NCBI GenBank assembly: GCA_021787845.1
Contig: JAJYLH010000001.1
Span: 1 to 64,000 of the forward strand
Origin: Myxococcales bacterium
GTDB taxonomy: Bacteria; Myxococcota; Myxococcia; Myxococcales; JAJYLH01
Direction: 5' to 3'
DNA: 64,000 bases
In this document: positions 44,383 through 52,980 of the stretch, piece by piece
Numbering within the stretch: position 1 is the first letter of the stretch
How the letters are laid out: each line of letters opens with the position of its first letter
The notes under the pieces: generated by a model
Database searches by the model: none
What the model was told of the DNA's origin: nothing
Seen by the model: only the letters and a program-made list of their open reading frames with translations
Made by a program: the position numbers and the translations under genes

Positions 44383-46347
44383 ATGTCGTTCCAGCGCTGC
44401 CCGAGCTGCCAGAGGCGCAACGACGTCTCCGTCTACGCCCACGGCTGGAACGCCAAGTGCGCCTACTGCGGCCTGTCGTTCACGGTCGACCGGGAGAGAG
44501 GCGACGCCCGGCCGAGCGCCTCCGGCGCGACCCCGGCTCGGTCCGCCGACGTTCCGACGCAGGTCAGCGGCGCTCCCGCCGACCAGTCGCGCCCTTCGCC
44601 ACCGGTTTCGCCGACCGCCGGCGCTGCCGCCCTCCAGATGGCCTCCGCCCCGGAGCCAGCGGTCCCGCCGAGCGCGCCCGTCCTCGCTCCCCAGCGCTTC
44701 CCCACCCCGGCGGAGCGCCCGCAGGCCATCGCCTCGCCCCGCGAAGAGGCCGCCAAAGGTCAGGCGCGCCCGAACATCCCCGGGTTCGACTGCCTCGAGC
44801 TCTTGGGCCGCGGCGGGATGGGCGAGGTGTGGAAGGCGCGGCAGCAGTCGCTCAACCGCGTCGTCGCGGTGAAGATTCTCTCCCCCACCCTGGCGGTGGA
44901 GCCGGACTTCGTCCGCCGGTTCGAGCGGGAGAGCTCCGCCCTGGCGGCCCTCTCGCACCCGAACATCGTCCAGGTCTTCGACCGCGGGAGCGCTTTCGGC
45001 CACTGGTACTTCGTGATGGAGATGGTCGAGGGCAAGAGCCTGCGCGACAAGCAGGCCGACACCGCCCTCGCCAGGCGGGAGCTCTTGCGGCTGGTGGCGC
45101 AGGTCGCGCGGGCGGTCGACTACGCGCACGGGCGCGGGGTCATCCACCGCGACCTGAAGCCGGAGAACATCCTCGTCGACCACCAAGGCAACGCGAAGGT
45201 GGCGGACTTCGGCCTCGCGGGAATGAGCGAGGTCGGCCGCTCGAGCCTGACGATGACCGCGGTCGCGATGGGCACCGCGCACTACATGGCGCCCGAGCAG
45301 CGCAAGGACGCGAAGAACGTCGACGGCCGGGCGGACCTCTACTCCATCGGCGTGATGCTGTACGAGCTCACGACCGGCGAGCTGCCGGCGGGCCGTTTCC
45401 AGACGCCGAAGGAGAAGGTGGCGGGCCTCGACGACCGGCTCGACCGGCTCATCCTCCGGCTCCTCGACCAGGACCCGCAGAAGCGGCCGGAGACCGGCGG
45501 CGAGGTCGCCGGGGTGCTGGAGGCGCTGGTCGCCGATACCCAGGGAGAGACAGCGCTCCTGCCCCCTCCAGCGCGCAAGTCGCACGCGTTCACCATCGGC
45601 TCCCAGATTCGACGGAGCAAACCGAAAGCGGTGCTGTTCCTCGCGGCAGTCGCGATCCTGATCGCGATCGTGGCGGTGACGCTCGCGCACTCGATTCGGC
45701 AGTCGGGCCCGCCGCGGCTGGAGACGCCCTTGCCGGCGCGCGTCGAGCGGCCGAAGGCCGGGCAGGCGGCGGTCACCTTCGGCGGGGGCGAGAAGGACGT
45801 TCTCTTCGCGGTCGGCGGCGGCTGGCAGAGCACGGCGGGAGGGCTCCTGGGGGACGCTTCGGAGCCGGGGCCCCCGCGCGCGCGGCGGGCGTACCTGATG
45901 CCGCTGCGGCTCACCTTGAGCGACGCCCGGCTGGGGACCGAGGTGGTGCTGCAAGACGGGCCGACGGCCGCGAAGCCGCCCAGCGCGGAGCTCGTGCTCT
46001 CCTGGGGCGACGGCGAGGTCCTGGCGGTGCGGCTGACGCTGGGGGAGGACGCGGGCTACCAGCTCCTCTCCTCGACGCGGGCGGGCGGGCACCTCGTGCG
46101 GCGGGTGATCGGCTCGACCCGCGAACCCGACCCGCGGCCCGGGCGGGCGCACTACCTGCAGCTCTTCGTCATCAACGGGCAGGTGACCGCGCTCGCCGAT
46201 CACCAGCGTGTCGCGAGCACCCTCGTCGACGGGCTCTCGGGCGTCGAGGCGAAGGCCGCCCTCGGCTGCCGGGCCGGGCGCTGCTTGTTCCGGTCGCTGC
46301 GCCTGAGCGGGAATCTGGTCGCGGCCGCTCGCGCGGGGAACAAGTAG
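44383..46347 (+). CDS. Membrane Ser/Thr protein kinase with N-terminal zinc ribbon
   Basis: The 654-aa protein begins with a zinc ribbon (Cys 6, 9, 26, 29: RCPSC and CAYCG). A Pro/Ala-rich linker leads to a complete PknB-type kinase domain (about 130-390): LGRGGMGEVWKA, VAVKIL, VIHRDLKPENIL, ADFGLA and AHYMAPEQ. One transmembrane segment (about 415-435, AVLFLAAVAILIAIVAV) precedes a C-terminal domain of about 200 residues that looks beta-rich and extracytoplasmic. GGGAG precedes the ATG. It is a candidate signalling kinase without an evident substrate nearby. Confidence 0.92.
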   Translation: MSFQRCPSCQRRNDVSVYAHGWNAKCAYCGLSFTVDRERGDARPSASGATPARSADVPTQVSGAPADQSRPSPPVSPTAGAAALQMASAPEPAVPPSAPVLAPQRFPTPAERPQAIASPREEAAKGQARPNIPGFDCLELLGRGGMGEVWKARQQSLNRVVAVKILSPTLAVEPDFVRRFERESSALAALSHPNIVQVFDRGSAFGHWYFVMEMVEGKSLRDKQADTALARRELLRLVAQVARAVDYAHGRGVIHRDLKPENILVDHQGNAKVADFGLAGMSEVGRSSLTMTAVAMGTAHYMAPEQRKDAKNVDGRADLYSIGVMLYELTTGELPAGRFQTPKEKVAGLDDRLDRLILRLLDQDPQKRPETGGEVAGVLEALVADTQGETALLPPPARKSHAFTIGSQIRRSKPKAVLFLAAVAILIAIVAVTLAHSIRQSGPPRLETPLPARVERPKAGQAAVTFGGGEKDVLFAVGGGWQSTAGGLLGDASEPGPPRARRAYLMPLRLTLSDARLGTEVVLQDGPTAAKPPSAELVLSWGDGEVLAVRLTLGEDAGYQLLSSTRAGGHLVRRVIGSTREPDPRPGRAHYLQLFVINGQVTALADHQRVASTLVDGLSGVEAKAALGCRAGRCLFRSLRLSGNLVAAARAGNK

Positions 46348-46413
46348 CGCGGGCTCGACGCGGCGGCGCCGGAGTCTGCGGGACGGGGCGTAGAGGCGCC
46401 GGGCCGCGGGCTA

Positions 46414-46941
46414 CTACGCCTGCTGGATGCGGCGCTCGCTCTTCTCTCGGCAGAACGGACAGAGCGAGACCTCGGGGTACTGCCCGAACCCCTCCGCCCA
46501 GCCGGGCAGCATCGCGCAGCGCGCGTCGTAGCAGTGGTGGAGCCCGAACAGATGGCCCACCTGTCGCGCGGCGCGCTTGGCGAGGCCGTCGGGGAGCGGG
46601 AGCGCTTTCGCCTCGCCCAGCCCGGCCGTGGTCGCGACGGCCTTCAAGCCCCCGTAGTCGGCGAACCCGTCCACCGGCCCCGGGCCCATCGGACCGACCG
46701 GGAGCGCGAGCGGGCGGTCGGTGAGGAAGAGGATCTTGTCGTCGCCGAAGGTGCGGACGTCCTCGGCTTCGGCGAGCGTCTTGACCGCGTCGTACGCGTC
46801 GGCGGCGGGTTCGTAGGCCTCCGACGGCATCGAGGCGCGCCGGCTCAGCTCGGTCCCGACGCCGTAGGCGTTCTGCAGCCGCTTGAGGACCAGGTCCAGC
46901 GTCTGCTGCTCGAACTCGCTCAAAGCGATGACGCGAATCAC
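46414..46941 (-). CDS. carG: CarG: archaemetzincin-like zinc protein, CarD partner
   Basis: The 175-aa protein has the archaemetzincin Cys/His layout HLFGLHHCYDARCAM then CPFC, which binds zinc. The catalytic HE of the HExxH motif is replaced by Arg-Gln (RQVGH), so it should not be a protease. That is the known character of Myxococcus CarG, a non-proteolytic archaemetzincin relative that binds CarD and is needed for CarD-dependent regulation. It starts at a GTG that overlaps the stop of carD (GTGA). In Myxococcus the pair controls light response, carotenogenesis and development. Confidence 0.87.
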   Translation of the reverse strand: MIRVIALSEFEQQTLDLVLKRLQNAYGVGTELSRRASMPSEAYEPAADAYDAVKTLAEAEDVRTFGDDKILFLTDRPLALPVGPMGPGPVDGFADYGGLKAVATTAGLGEAKALPLPDGLAKRAARQVGHLFGLHHCYDARCAMLPGWAEGFGQYPEVSLCPFCREKSERRIQQA

Positions 46942-48908
46942 TTCTTCTTCCCCTTCCTGGGCATGCTCTTGCTCGCCGTGCTCTTGGCGGGCGTCCTCTT
47001 GCTGGGCTTGGCGGGAGCCCTCCTGGCCGCCGGCTTCGACGGGATCTTGGCCTTCGCTTTCGGCTTCGGGCGCGGGGCCTTCGTCGGCCTGCCGACCGGC
47101 TTCGCCGCCTTGCCCGAAGGCCGGACAGGCTTCGAGGAGGGCTTCATGCCCTTGGAAGCGCTCCTGGCCGGCCTGGCCGCCGCGGCTAGCTTCATCGGCG
47201 TCTTCGGCTTCTTCGCCGCCGCGGGCTTCATCGGCGTCTTCGGCTTCAACGGCGCTTTCGGCTTCTTCGCGGCTGCCGGCTTGGGCGATGCCTTCAGCTT
47301 CAACGGCGCCTTCGGCTTCTTTGCAGCCGGCTTGGGCGACGCCTTGGGCTTGGTCAGAGTCTTGGTCGGCTTGCGCGTCGGCTTGGGCTTGGTCGGGGTC
47401 CTCGCGCCCTTCGCCGGTGCCGTCGTGGTGGCGGGCTTCAATGCCTTCGCCGCCCTGGTCGCTCGAGCGGGAGCGAGGGGCGTCGGACTGGAAGGCCGCT
47501 TGGCGCTGGACGCCTTCGAAGGCTGGGCGGCCCGGGGCACGGGGCTCGCCGTCCGACGGACGTCGCGGCGCCCCGGCTCGCGTTTCGGCGGAGGTGCCGG
47601 CTGGGCCGGAGCGGACTTGGCAGGCTTTTGCGGTGCCGTGGCCTTCGCTCGCGCGGCGGCGGCCGCAGGGTTCGCGGTCGCGAGGTGCTCGGGCGGCGCT
47701 TCGGTCGGGACCGGCCGCTCCGGCAATCGCTCGGGCGGGGCGAGCGGACGAGGCGCCGGCGCCGGCTTCGCTGCGGCTGCGGCGGGCTGGTGCGGGCGCG
47801 CCTCGATGCCGGGCTTCGGGCTCGGCACCGATGGCGTCGTCCGGGTCGGCTCCTCCCTCGTCCCGGCAGGAGCGCTCACCTCCATCGGCACCGGTTCAGC
47901 TCGGGGCTTCGGCTCTCGAGTGGCAGGAGGGGGTGGCGGCTCGAGCCCGACCGGCCGCGCCCCGGGTCCGGACGGCTCCTCGACGGCGGCCTTTCGCTCT
48001 GGCCCGGGCGTGTTGAGCTTGACGGGCCGCGCGGAAAGCGGCTGCGACGCCGGCGGGAACGCGACCACCGCGGGCTTCGCGCCGGGCGCGGTCTTCGCGG
48101 CGCCCGCGGCCCGGGGCTTCTTCGGCGCGGAGGGCTTCGGCGCCTTGACCGGCTTCTTCGCTGGAGCCGCTTCGCCTTCCTCCTCGTCCTCGTTTCCGGC
48201 GGCGCTCTCGCCGTCCTGGAGCCCTTCCTCCCGGCCTTCCTCCTCGTCTTCGAAACCGTCCATCAGGCCGTCGTCGCTCTCCTCCTCCTCGAGGCCCAGG
48301 TCGCTCGCGAGTCCGGAAGCGCGCTTGCCCGCGAACGAGCGGCGCAGCGCCTTCAAGTCGAGCGGCTGGTCCTTGGGGGCGGTGCGGCCGCTGCCCGGTG
48401 GCGGGGTGAGCGCGTAGTCGATGTTGTTCTCGGCCACCGCCGCGGGAACCGAGAGCGCTGCCGAGATCTCCCCGACGAGCTGGTGCCGGGCCGAGTCGTA
48501 CATCTCGCGCTCCTTCTGGGGGAGCGGCCGAATCTGCGCGAGCGCGTGCAGGCCCTTGAGCACCTGCGCGGTGTCCAGGAGCCCTCCCGCTGCCATCTTC
48601 TGGAAGTTCTCCCGGTGGCGGATCTTCCAGTCCAGCTCGGGGTCGGTGTTCGAGGTGGTGAAGAACTCGAAGAGGGCCTGGATGGCGTCGCCGCTCGCGA
48701 CCTTGCGCAGGCCGATGGTGTCCACCTTCTCCTGCGGCACCATCACCGTCGCGAGGTCCTCCTCGCGCTGGAGCATCAGCATGCGCCATTCGCGGCCGGC
48801 GATGAGCTTCTGCTCGACGCCCTGCACCCGGCAGATGCCGCCGTTCGGATAGACCACCCGCTCGCCCACCGAGACCGGCGCGCCGGCGATGCTGATGCCC
48901 GTGAGCAT
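46938..48908 (-). CDS. carD: CarD global regulator with histone H1-like tail
   Basis: The 656-aa protein has an N-terminal CdnL/CarD RNA-polymerase-binding domain (about 1-165: VGERVVYPNGGICRVQGVE, REWRMLMLQREEDLATVMVP). An acidic stretch (about 205-250, rich in EEEESDD and DEEEG) follows, then a long Pro/Ala segment and a Lys/Pro/Ala tail of about 180 residues with KPKAP, KPAAKK and KPTK repeats. Myxococcus CarD instead ends with RGRP AT-hooks of HMGA type, absent here; an H1-like tail is known from Anaeromyxobacter CarD. AAGGAG precedes the ATG. It leads carG. Confidence 0.9.
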   Translation of the reverse strand: MLTGISIAGAPVSVGERVVYPNGGICRVQGVEQKLIAGREWRMLMLQREEDLATVMVPQEKVDTIGLRKVASGDAIQALFEFFTTSNTDPELDWKIRHRENFQKMAAGGLLDTAQVLKGLHALAQIRPLPQKEREMYDSARHQLVGEISAALSVPAAVAENNIDYALTPPPGSGRTAPKDQPLDLKALRRSFAGKRASGLASDLGLEEEESDDGLMDGFEDEEEGREEGLQDGESAAGNEDEEEGEAAPAKKPVKAPKPSAPKKPRAAGAAKTAPGAKPAVVAFPPASQPLSARPVKLNTPGPERKAAVEEPSGPGARPVGLEPPPPPATREPKPRAEPVPMEVSAPAGTREEPTRTTPSVPSPKPGIEARPHQPAAAAAKPAPAPRPLAPPERLPERPVPTEAPPEHLATANPAAAAARAKATAPQKPAKSAPAQPAPPPKREPGRRDVRRTASPVPRAAQPSKASSAKRPSSPTPLAPARATRAAKALKPATTTAPAKGARTPTKPKPTRKPTKTLTKPKASPKPAAKKPKAPLKLKASPKPAAAKKPKAPLKPKTPMKPAAAKKPKTPMKLAAAARPARSASKGMKPSSKPVRPSGKAAKPVGRPTKAPRPKPKAKAKIPSKPAARRAPAKPSKRTPAKSTASKSMPRKGKKK

Positions 48909-48987
48909 GCGTTGTCGCTCCTTCAGAAAAAACGCGCGGGAGATACTCCGCGCTGGCGTCGCCGGTCAACGAGCGGCGACCGAGCGT

Positions 48988-50040
48988 TCAGCGCCCATCG
49001 TCCGGTCGGCCCTCGTCCGCCGTCGTCCGGCCAAGCTCCTCCCGCACCGCCCGGGCCACCTGGTCGCGGGCGGAGGCGAGCGGTCCCGCGAGGCGGGCGC
49101 CGGCGGCGTTGTGGTGGCCTCCGCCACCGAAGCGCTGGGCGACCTGGGCGACGTTCACCCGGCCCCGCGAGCGTAGCGACACGCTCCATTCCGCGGGGCG
49201 GCCGGGCGCCGGTTCGGTGAAGAGCGCCGCCACCTCGACGCCGCGGATGGAGCGGGCGTAGTTGACGAAGCCGTCCGCGAGGGAAGGGTCGCCGCTCTCG
49301 CCCAGCATCGATCGCGTCAGGCTCAGCGCGGCGAAGGTCCCGTCGGTGGAGAGGTAAAGGGTCCCGAGGACCTCGCGCAACAGCTTCAGGCGCGCCACCG
49401 GCTGCTGTTCGTAGACGGCCGAGGAGACCGTCCAGGGGTCGGCGCCCGCCTGCACGAGCGACGCGGCGACCTCGAGCGCTTCCGGATTGGTCGACGAGTA
49501 GCGGAAGCTCCCGGTGTCGGTGAGGACGCTCGTGTAGAGCGCCGTCGCGACCTTTGGCGAGAGCGGATGGCCCATCGCCCGGAGGAGGCGGAAGACGAGC
49601 ACCCCGACGCTCGCGGCGTCGGCGTCGACGTAGTTCACGTCGCCGAAATCGTCGCTCGTCAGGTGGTGGTCGAGGTTGAGGGTGACGCCGCGCCGCTCCG
49701 GCGGTGGCAGCCCCGGACCGATGCGGTGGGAGGCGCCCGCGTCGCAGACGACGGTGGCGTCGAAGGCCGCGTCGTCGGGGAGCCGTTGGACGAGCCGCTC
49801 CAGGCCCGGAAGAAAGCGCAGGTTCTCCGGCACCCCGGTGGAGCACAGGAGCGTTACCGCCTTGCCCCGCTCCTCGAGCGCGAGGGCGAGGCCGAGGGTG
49901 GAGCCGACCGCGTCGCCGTCGGGCTCCTGCTGGATGGCGCAGAGGATGGATTGCGCGCGGCTCAAGACGTCCACCACCCGCGGGAGCACCCGCCGGTGAT
50001 CGTCGGTGCGCGGCGAAAGGCCCACGTTGGCGCTCTTCAT
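48988..50040 (-). CDS. NrnA-type DHH phosphoesterase
   Basis: The 350-aa protein has DHH and DHHA1 domains: EPDGDAVGSTLGLALALEE, LNLDHHLTSDDFGDVNYVD, TALYTSVLTDTGSFRYS, and the C-terminal GGGGHHNAAGA. Family members degrade nanoRNA, pAp or cyclic dinucleotide products. The His that normally precedes the PDGD motif is Gln here (AIQQEPDGD), while the other metal ligands remain. GGGAGGTC precedes the ATG. It is the third gene of a DUF503-rbfA-nrnA operon, the usual neighbourhood in bacteria. Confidence 0.92.
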   Translation of the reverse strand: MKSANVGLSPRTDDHRRVLPRVVDVLSRAQSILCAIQQEPDGDAVGSTLGLALALEERGKAVTLLCSTGVPENLRFLPGLERLVQRLPDDAAFDATVVCDAGASHRIGPGLPPPERRGVTLNLDHHLTSDDFGDVNYVDADAASVGVLVFRLLRAMGHPLSPKVATALYTSVLTDTGSFRYSSTNPEALEVAASLVQAGADPWTVSSAVYEQQPVARLKLLREVLGTLYLSTDGTFAALSLTRSMLGESGDPSLADGFVNYARSIRGVEVAALFTEPAPGRPAEWSVSLRSRGRVNVAQVAQRFGGGGHHNAAGARLAGPLASARDQVARAVREELGRTTADEGRPDDGR

Positions 50041-50052
50041 CGGGACCTCCCG

Positions 50053-50409
50053 CTACCAACCTTCCTTGTCCCGCACTTCCTTGAGGAGCCGGTCGATCTT
50101 CTCGCCCTCGTCGATGCTCGGGTCCTGGACGAACCGGAGCTCGGGCGCGTGATGGATCCGCATCGCGCGGCCGAGGTGGGAGCGCATCTTGCCCGCGTTG
50201 TCGACCAGCGCCTCCCGGGTGCCCTCCACCTCGGCGTCGGAGCCGTGGGCGACGAAGTAGACCTTCGCCTCCATGAAGTCGGCGGTGACCTCGACGCCGG
50301 TGATGGTGACGAAGCCGAGCCGGGGGTCCTTGAGCTGCCCGTTCGTCAGGAGCGAGGCGATTTCCCGCTGAATCTGGTCCGCGACTCGCTGGGTGCGTGT
50401 TTCCGACAT
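50053..50409 (-). CDS. rbfA: Ribosome-binding factor A
   Basis: The 118-aa KH-fold protein matches RbfA: TRTQRVADQIQREIASLL, DPRLGFVTITGVEVTADF, AKVYF, LGRAMRIHHAPELRFVQD and IDRLLKEV. RbfA matures the 5' end of 16S rRNA on the 30S subunit. The start is the ATG 9 nt after GGAGGT, not the TTG two codons upstream. It lies 12 nt before nrnA and 17 nt after the DUF503 gene. Confidence 0.95.
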   Translation of the reverse strand: MSETRTQRVADQIQREIASLLTNGQLKDPRLGFVTITGVEVTADFMEAKVYFVAHGSDAEVEGTREALVDNAGKMRSHLGRAMRIHHAPELRFVQDPSIDEGEKIDRLLKEVRDKEGW

Positions 50410-50426
50410 GGCCAAGACCTCCGGTG

Positions 50427-50876
50427 CTAGCGCCCCTCGTCGGGTTCGGCCCAGGGGGCGTCTTCGATGTCCTGTTGCGCCGCAGGTCTCCGGCTGGGCT
50501 CCCGGGGGGCATCATCGCCGATGAGCTCCCGGGTGAAGGCGTTCGGGCCGTTCGAGGCGGGCGATTCCAGCGGTCCGGTGGCGAAGTCGCGGTAGGTCTC
50601 CACCTGGACCTCGGATTGGACGACCGGCGCGAGGTAGAGGTCCTCGATGAAGCGCAGGACCTCGTCGAGCATCGAACGAACATGGGTACCGTCGGCGCCG
50701 ACCGCCGCCAGGCCCAGCGTCGCCTTCTGCCAGAGATCGTGATCGTCGACCTCGGCGATGGCGACGAGGAAGCGCGCGCGCACGCGGTCGACGATCCGGC
50801 GCACGACCTGCCGCTTGTCCTTGAGCGAGCGCGCCTGGCCGAGGGCCAGGACCAGCCTCGCGACTCCGACCACCAT
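50427..50876 (-). CDS. DUF503 family protein
   Basis: The 149-aa protein opens VVGVARLVLALGQARSLKDK, then RRIVDRVRARFLVAIAEVDD, the DUF503 signature. A charged, disordered C-terminal tail follows (SRRPAAQQDIEDAPWAEPD). DUF503 genes commonly sit just before rbfA, as here, suggesting a role in translation or ribosome assembly; no biochemical function is assigned. GGAG lies before the ATG. It is the first gene of the operon in this window, with no infB upstream. Confidence 0.9.
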   Translation of the reverse strand: MVVGVARLVLALGQARSLKDKRQVVRRIVDRVRARFLVAIAEVDDHDLWQKATLGLAAVGADGTHVRSMLDEVLRFIEDLYLAPVVQSEVQVETYRDFATGPLESPASNGPNAFTRELIGDDAPREPSRRPAAQQDIEDAPWAEPDEGR

Positions 50877-51025
50877 CCGTTGCTCCGCCGGCCGTCGCCG
50901 GCAAACGCGAAAACGTAGCAAGTGGGCGGGGTTCGCGCCACCGACGTTTCGCAGGACGCGGCTCGGCCAGCCTGGGCGACAATAGCCGACCAGAAGCGCA
51001 GCCGGGGGGCGAAGTGGCCGACGTC

Positions 51026-51088
51026 CGATCGGACGGATCGGACGGATCGGTCGGATCGGACGGATCGGACGGATCGGACGGATCGGCG
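51026..51088. repeat. 9-bp GGATCGGAC tandem array (7 copies)
   Basis: Seven units, CGATCGGAC then GGATCGGAC-type repeats with one GGATCGGTC, fill part of the gap between the DUF503 gene and the Ogt-AlkA gene. It is one of the two longest arrays of the family. Confidence 0.9.
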
Positions 51089-51119
51089 GGCCGAATTCCG
51101 TCGAGCGGAGCAAGGATAT

Positions 51120-52283
51120 CTACCGTTCGTTCGCGCGCCAGAGGTACCAGCTCGCGACCGAGCGGAAGGGGCGCCATCGTTCGCCGCGGCGCAGGACCTC
51201 GTCCTTGGTCGCCAGCCGGCCGCGCAGGAACCACTTGCCAAAGCCGCGGCGCAGGCCGTAGTCGTCGAGCGGCAGCACGTCCGGCCGGCCGAGGCGGAAG
51301 ATCAGCACCATCTGCACGGTCCAGGCGCCGATGCCGCGCACCGCGGACAATGCCTCGATGATCGCCTCGTCGCTCATCCGATCGAGCGCGTCCCGGCGCG
51401 GCAGCCTCCCGCCCAGGGCTTTGTGCGCGAGGTCGCGGAAGGCGGCGAGCTTCCCGCGCGAGAGGCCCGCGGCCCGAAAGGGGTCGTCAGCGGTGCCGAG
51501 AATCTGCTCCGGTGTCGGATAGCGATCGCGCCCGAAGATCGCCTTGACGCGCCCGGCGATGGTCTGGGCGGCCTTCGGGTTGAGCTGCTGGTAGACGATG
51601 GCGTTCGCGAGCGCCTCGTAGGGCTCGCCGAGCGGCTCGAGCTCCAACGCGAAGGGGCCGACGCTGTCGATGAGCGCGGCGAGCTTCGCGTCCGCGCGCG
51701 AGAGGAAGGCGGTCGCCTGGCGCGGGTCGAAGGGAAAGGGTGCGCTGCCGGCCTGCCGTTTCGGTGCCGCCACCCGGACGCCCTCGAGCGCGAGCAGCTT
51801 CGCCTTGGTCGAAAGGCCGCCGGCGGCGGAGAAACCGTGGAGCGTGCCGCCGGCGCCGAGGACGCGATGGCACGGCACCAACAGCGGCAGGCGGTTCTTC
51901 GCCATCGCCTGGCCGACCGCGCGCGCCGCGCCCGGGCTGCCGGCGGCGCTCGCGAGCTCGCCGTAGGTCACCGTTCGTCCGGCCTCGACCTTGCGCAGCT
52001 CCTCGTAGATGCGCTTTCGAAACGGCTGCATCGGGCCGAAGACGACCGGAACGGACGCAAGGTCGACCACTTCGCCGCCCAGGTGCCGGCCGAGCCGGTC
52101 GATCGCCTCGAGCACGAACGCGGGGGGACGGTTCGAGGGCGTGAGGTCGTGCTCGCCGCCGAGCCGCTCGATGGTCCGAGCGTCGCTCTCTTCCGGAAGC
52201 TGCACCGCGATGATGCCCCGGGGCGTCCAGGCGAGGCCGCACCGGCCGACAGCGGTGTCGAAGAGCGTGTACTCAACGGCCAT
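51120..52283 (-). CDS. Ogt-AlkA fusion: alkyltransferase plus 3-methyladenine glycosylase
   Basis: The 387-aa protein joins two DNA-alkylation repair enzymes. Residues about 1-170 are O6-methylguanine-DNA methyltransferase: YGELASAAGSPGAARAVG, the acceptor Cys in LVPCHRVL and GGLSTKAKLLALEG. Residues about 180-387 are an AlkA-type HhH-GPD glycosylase: ALANAIVYQQLNPKAAQTIA, LSAVRGIGAWTVQMVLIF and the catalytic Asp in LPLDDYGLRRG. Together they would reverse O6-alkylguanine and excise N3-alkyladenine. The start overlaps thiD by 11 bases. Confidence 0.92.
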   Translation of the reverse strand: MAVEYTLFDTAVGRCGLAWTPRGIIAVQLPEESDARTIERLGGEHDLTPSNRPPAFVLEAIDRLGRHLGGEVVDLASVPVVFGPMQPFRKRIYEELRKVEAGRTVTYGELASAAGSPGAARAVGQAMAKNRLPLLVPCHRVLGAGGTLHGFSAAGGLSTKAKLLALEGVRVAAPKRQAGSAPFPFDPRQATAFLSRADAKLAALIDSVGPFALELEPLGEPYEALANAIVYQQLNPKAAQTIAGRVKAIFGRDRYPTPEQILGTADDPFRAAGLSRGKLAAFRDLAHKALGGRLPRRDALDRMSDEAIIEALSAVRGIGAWTVQMVLIFRLGRPDVLPLDDYGLRRGFGKWFLRGRLATKDEVLRRGERWRPFRSVASWYLWRANER

Positions 52284-52980
52284 CGCCAGCCCTCGCTTCC
52301 TGCTCGAGCTCGCGGCGCAGCCACGCCCGCGCGCGGCGGACCGCGGTTTCGAGACTCTCGCCCAGCGCGAGGCGCGCGGCGATGGCGCTCGCCAACCGGC
52401 AGCCGGTGCCGCGAAAGCGTCCCGCGATGCGCGAGGCGGAAAAGAACCGCCGCGTGCCATCCGCGGTCGCCAGGATATCGACCACCTCGGCGCCGGGCCG
52501 ATGGCCGCCTTTGAGGAGAATCGCCCGCGCGCCGGCCATGAGCGCTTCTAATCCACCCAAGCGCTCCACCTCCTCGGCGTTGGGCGTCACCAGCGCGGCG
52601 CGGCGGACGAGCGGCAGGTAGGCCTCGCCCACGTCTGGCGCCTCGAAGAGCGGCATGCCGGTCGAGGTGGAAAGCGGCGTGTCGAGGACGAACGGGAGAT
52701 CGGCGAGGAGCTCGAGCGCCACGGCAGCGGTCTTGGGGTTCGCGAGCTGGCCGATCTTCGCGACGCGGACCGGCTCGTCGGCGAGGAGCAGCTCGAGCTG
52801 GCGACGCACGACCGACGGATCGACCGGCTCGAAACCGCCCGCGCGGGTGGAAGACTGGATGGTCAGCGCGGTCGCGACCGCCAGCGCGCGCGCGCCTTGG
52901 GCCTCGGCGGCGCGGATGTCGGCGATGAGCCCCGCGCGTCCCGACGGGTCGAGCCCGCCGATGCAGAGGACGACGCTCAT
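52273..52980 (-). CDS. thiD: Hydroxymethylpyrimidine phosphate kinase ThiD
   Basis: The 235-aa ribokinase-fold enzyme phosphorylates HMP and HMP-P for thiamine synthesis. It has LCIGGLDPSGRAGLIADIRA, ALTIQSS, LVTPNAEEVERLGG, ILLKGGHRPG and the anion hole and base in FRGTGCRLASAIAA. The start overlaps the amidotransferase stop by four bases (ATGA), and its end overlaps the Ogt-AlkA start. No other thiamine gene is nearby. Confidence 0.93.
   Translation of the reverse strand: MSVVLCIGGLDPSGRAGLIADIRAAEAQGARALAVATALTIQSSTRAGGFEPVDPSVVRRQLELLLADEPVRVAKIGQLANPKTAAVALELLADLPFVLDTPLSTSTGMPLFEAPDVGEAYLPLVRRAALVTPNAEEVERLGGLEALMAGARAILLKGGHRPGAEVVDILATADGTRRFFSASRIAGRFRGTGCRLASAIAARLALGESLETAVRRARAWLRRELEQEARAGDGR

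Noticed and set aside
46414..46941. Active archaemetzincin protease
   Set aside because: The HExxH His and Glu are Arg and Gln, and the gene is coupled to carD, so CarG is a better call.
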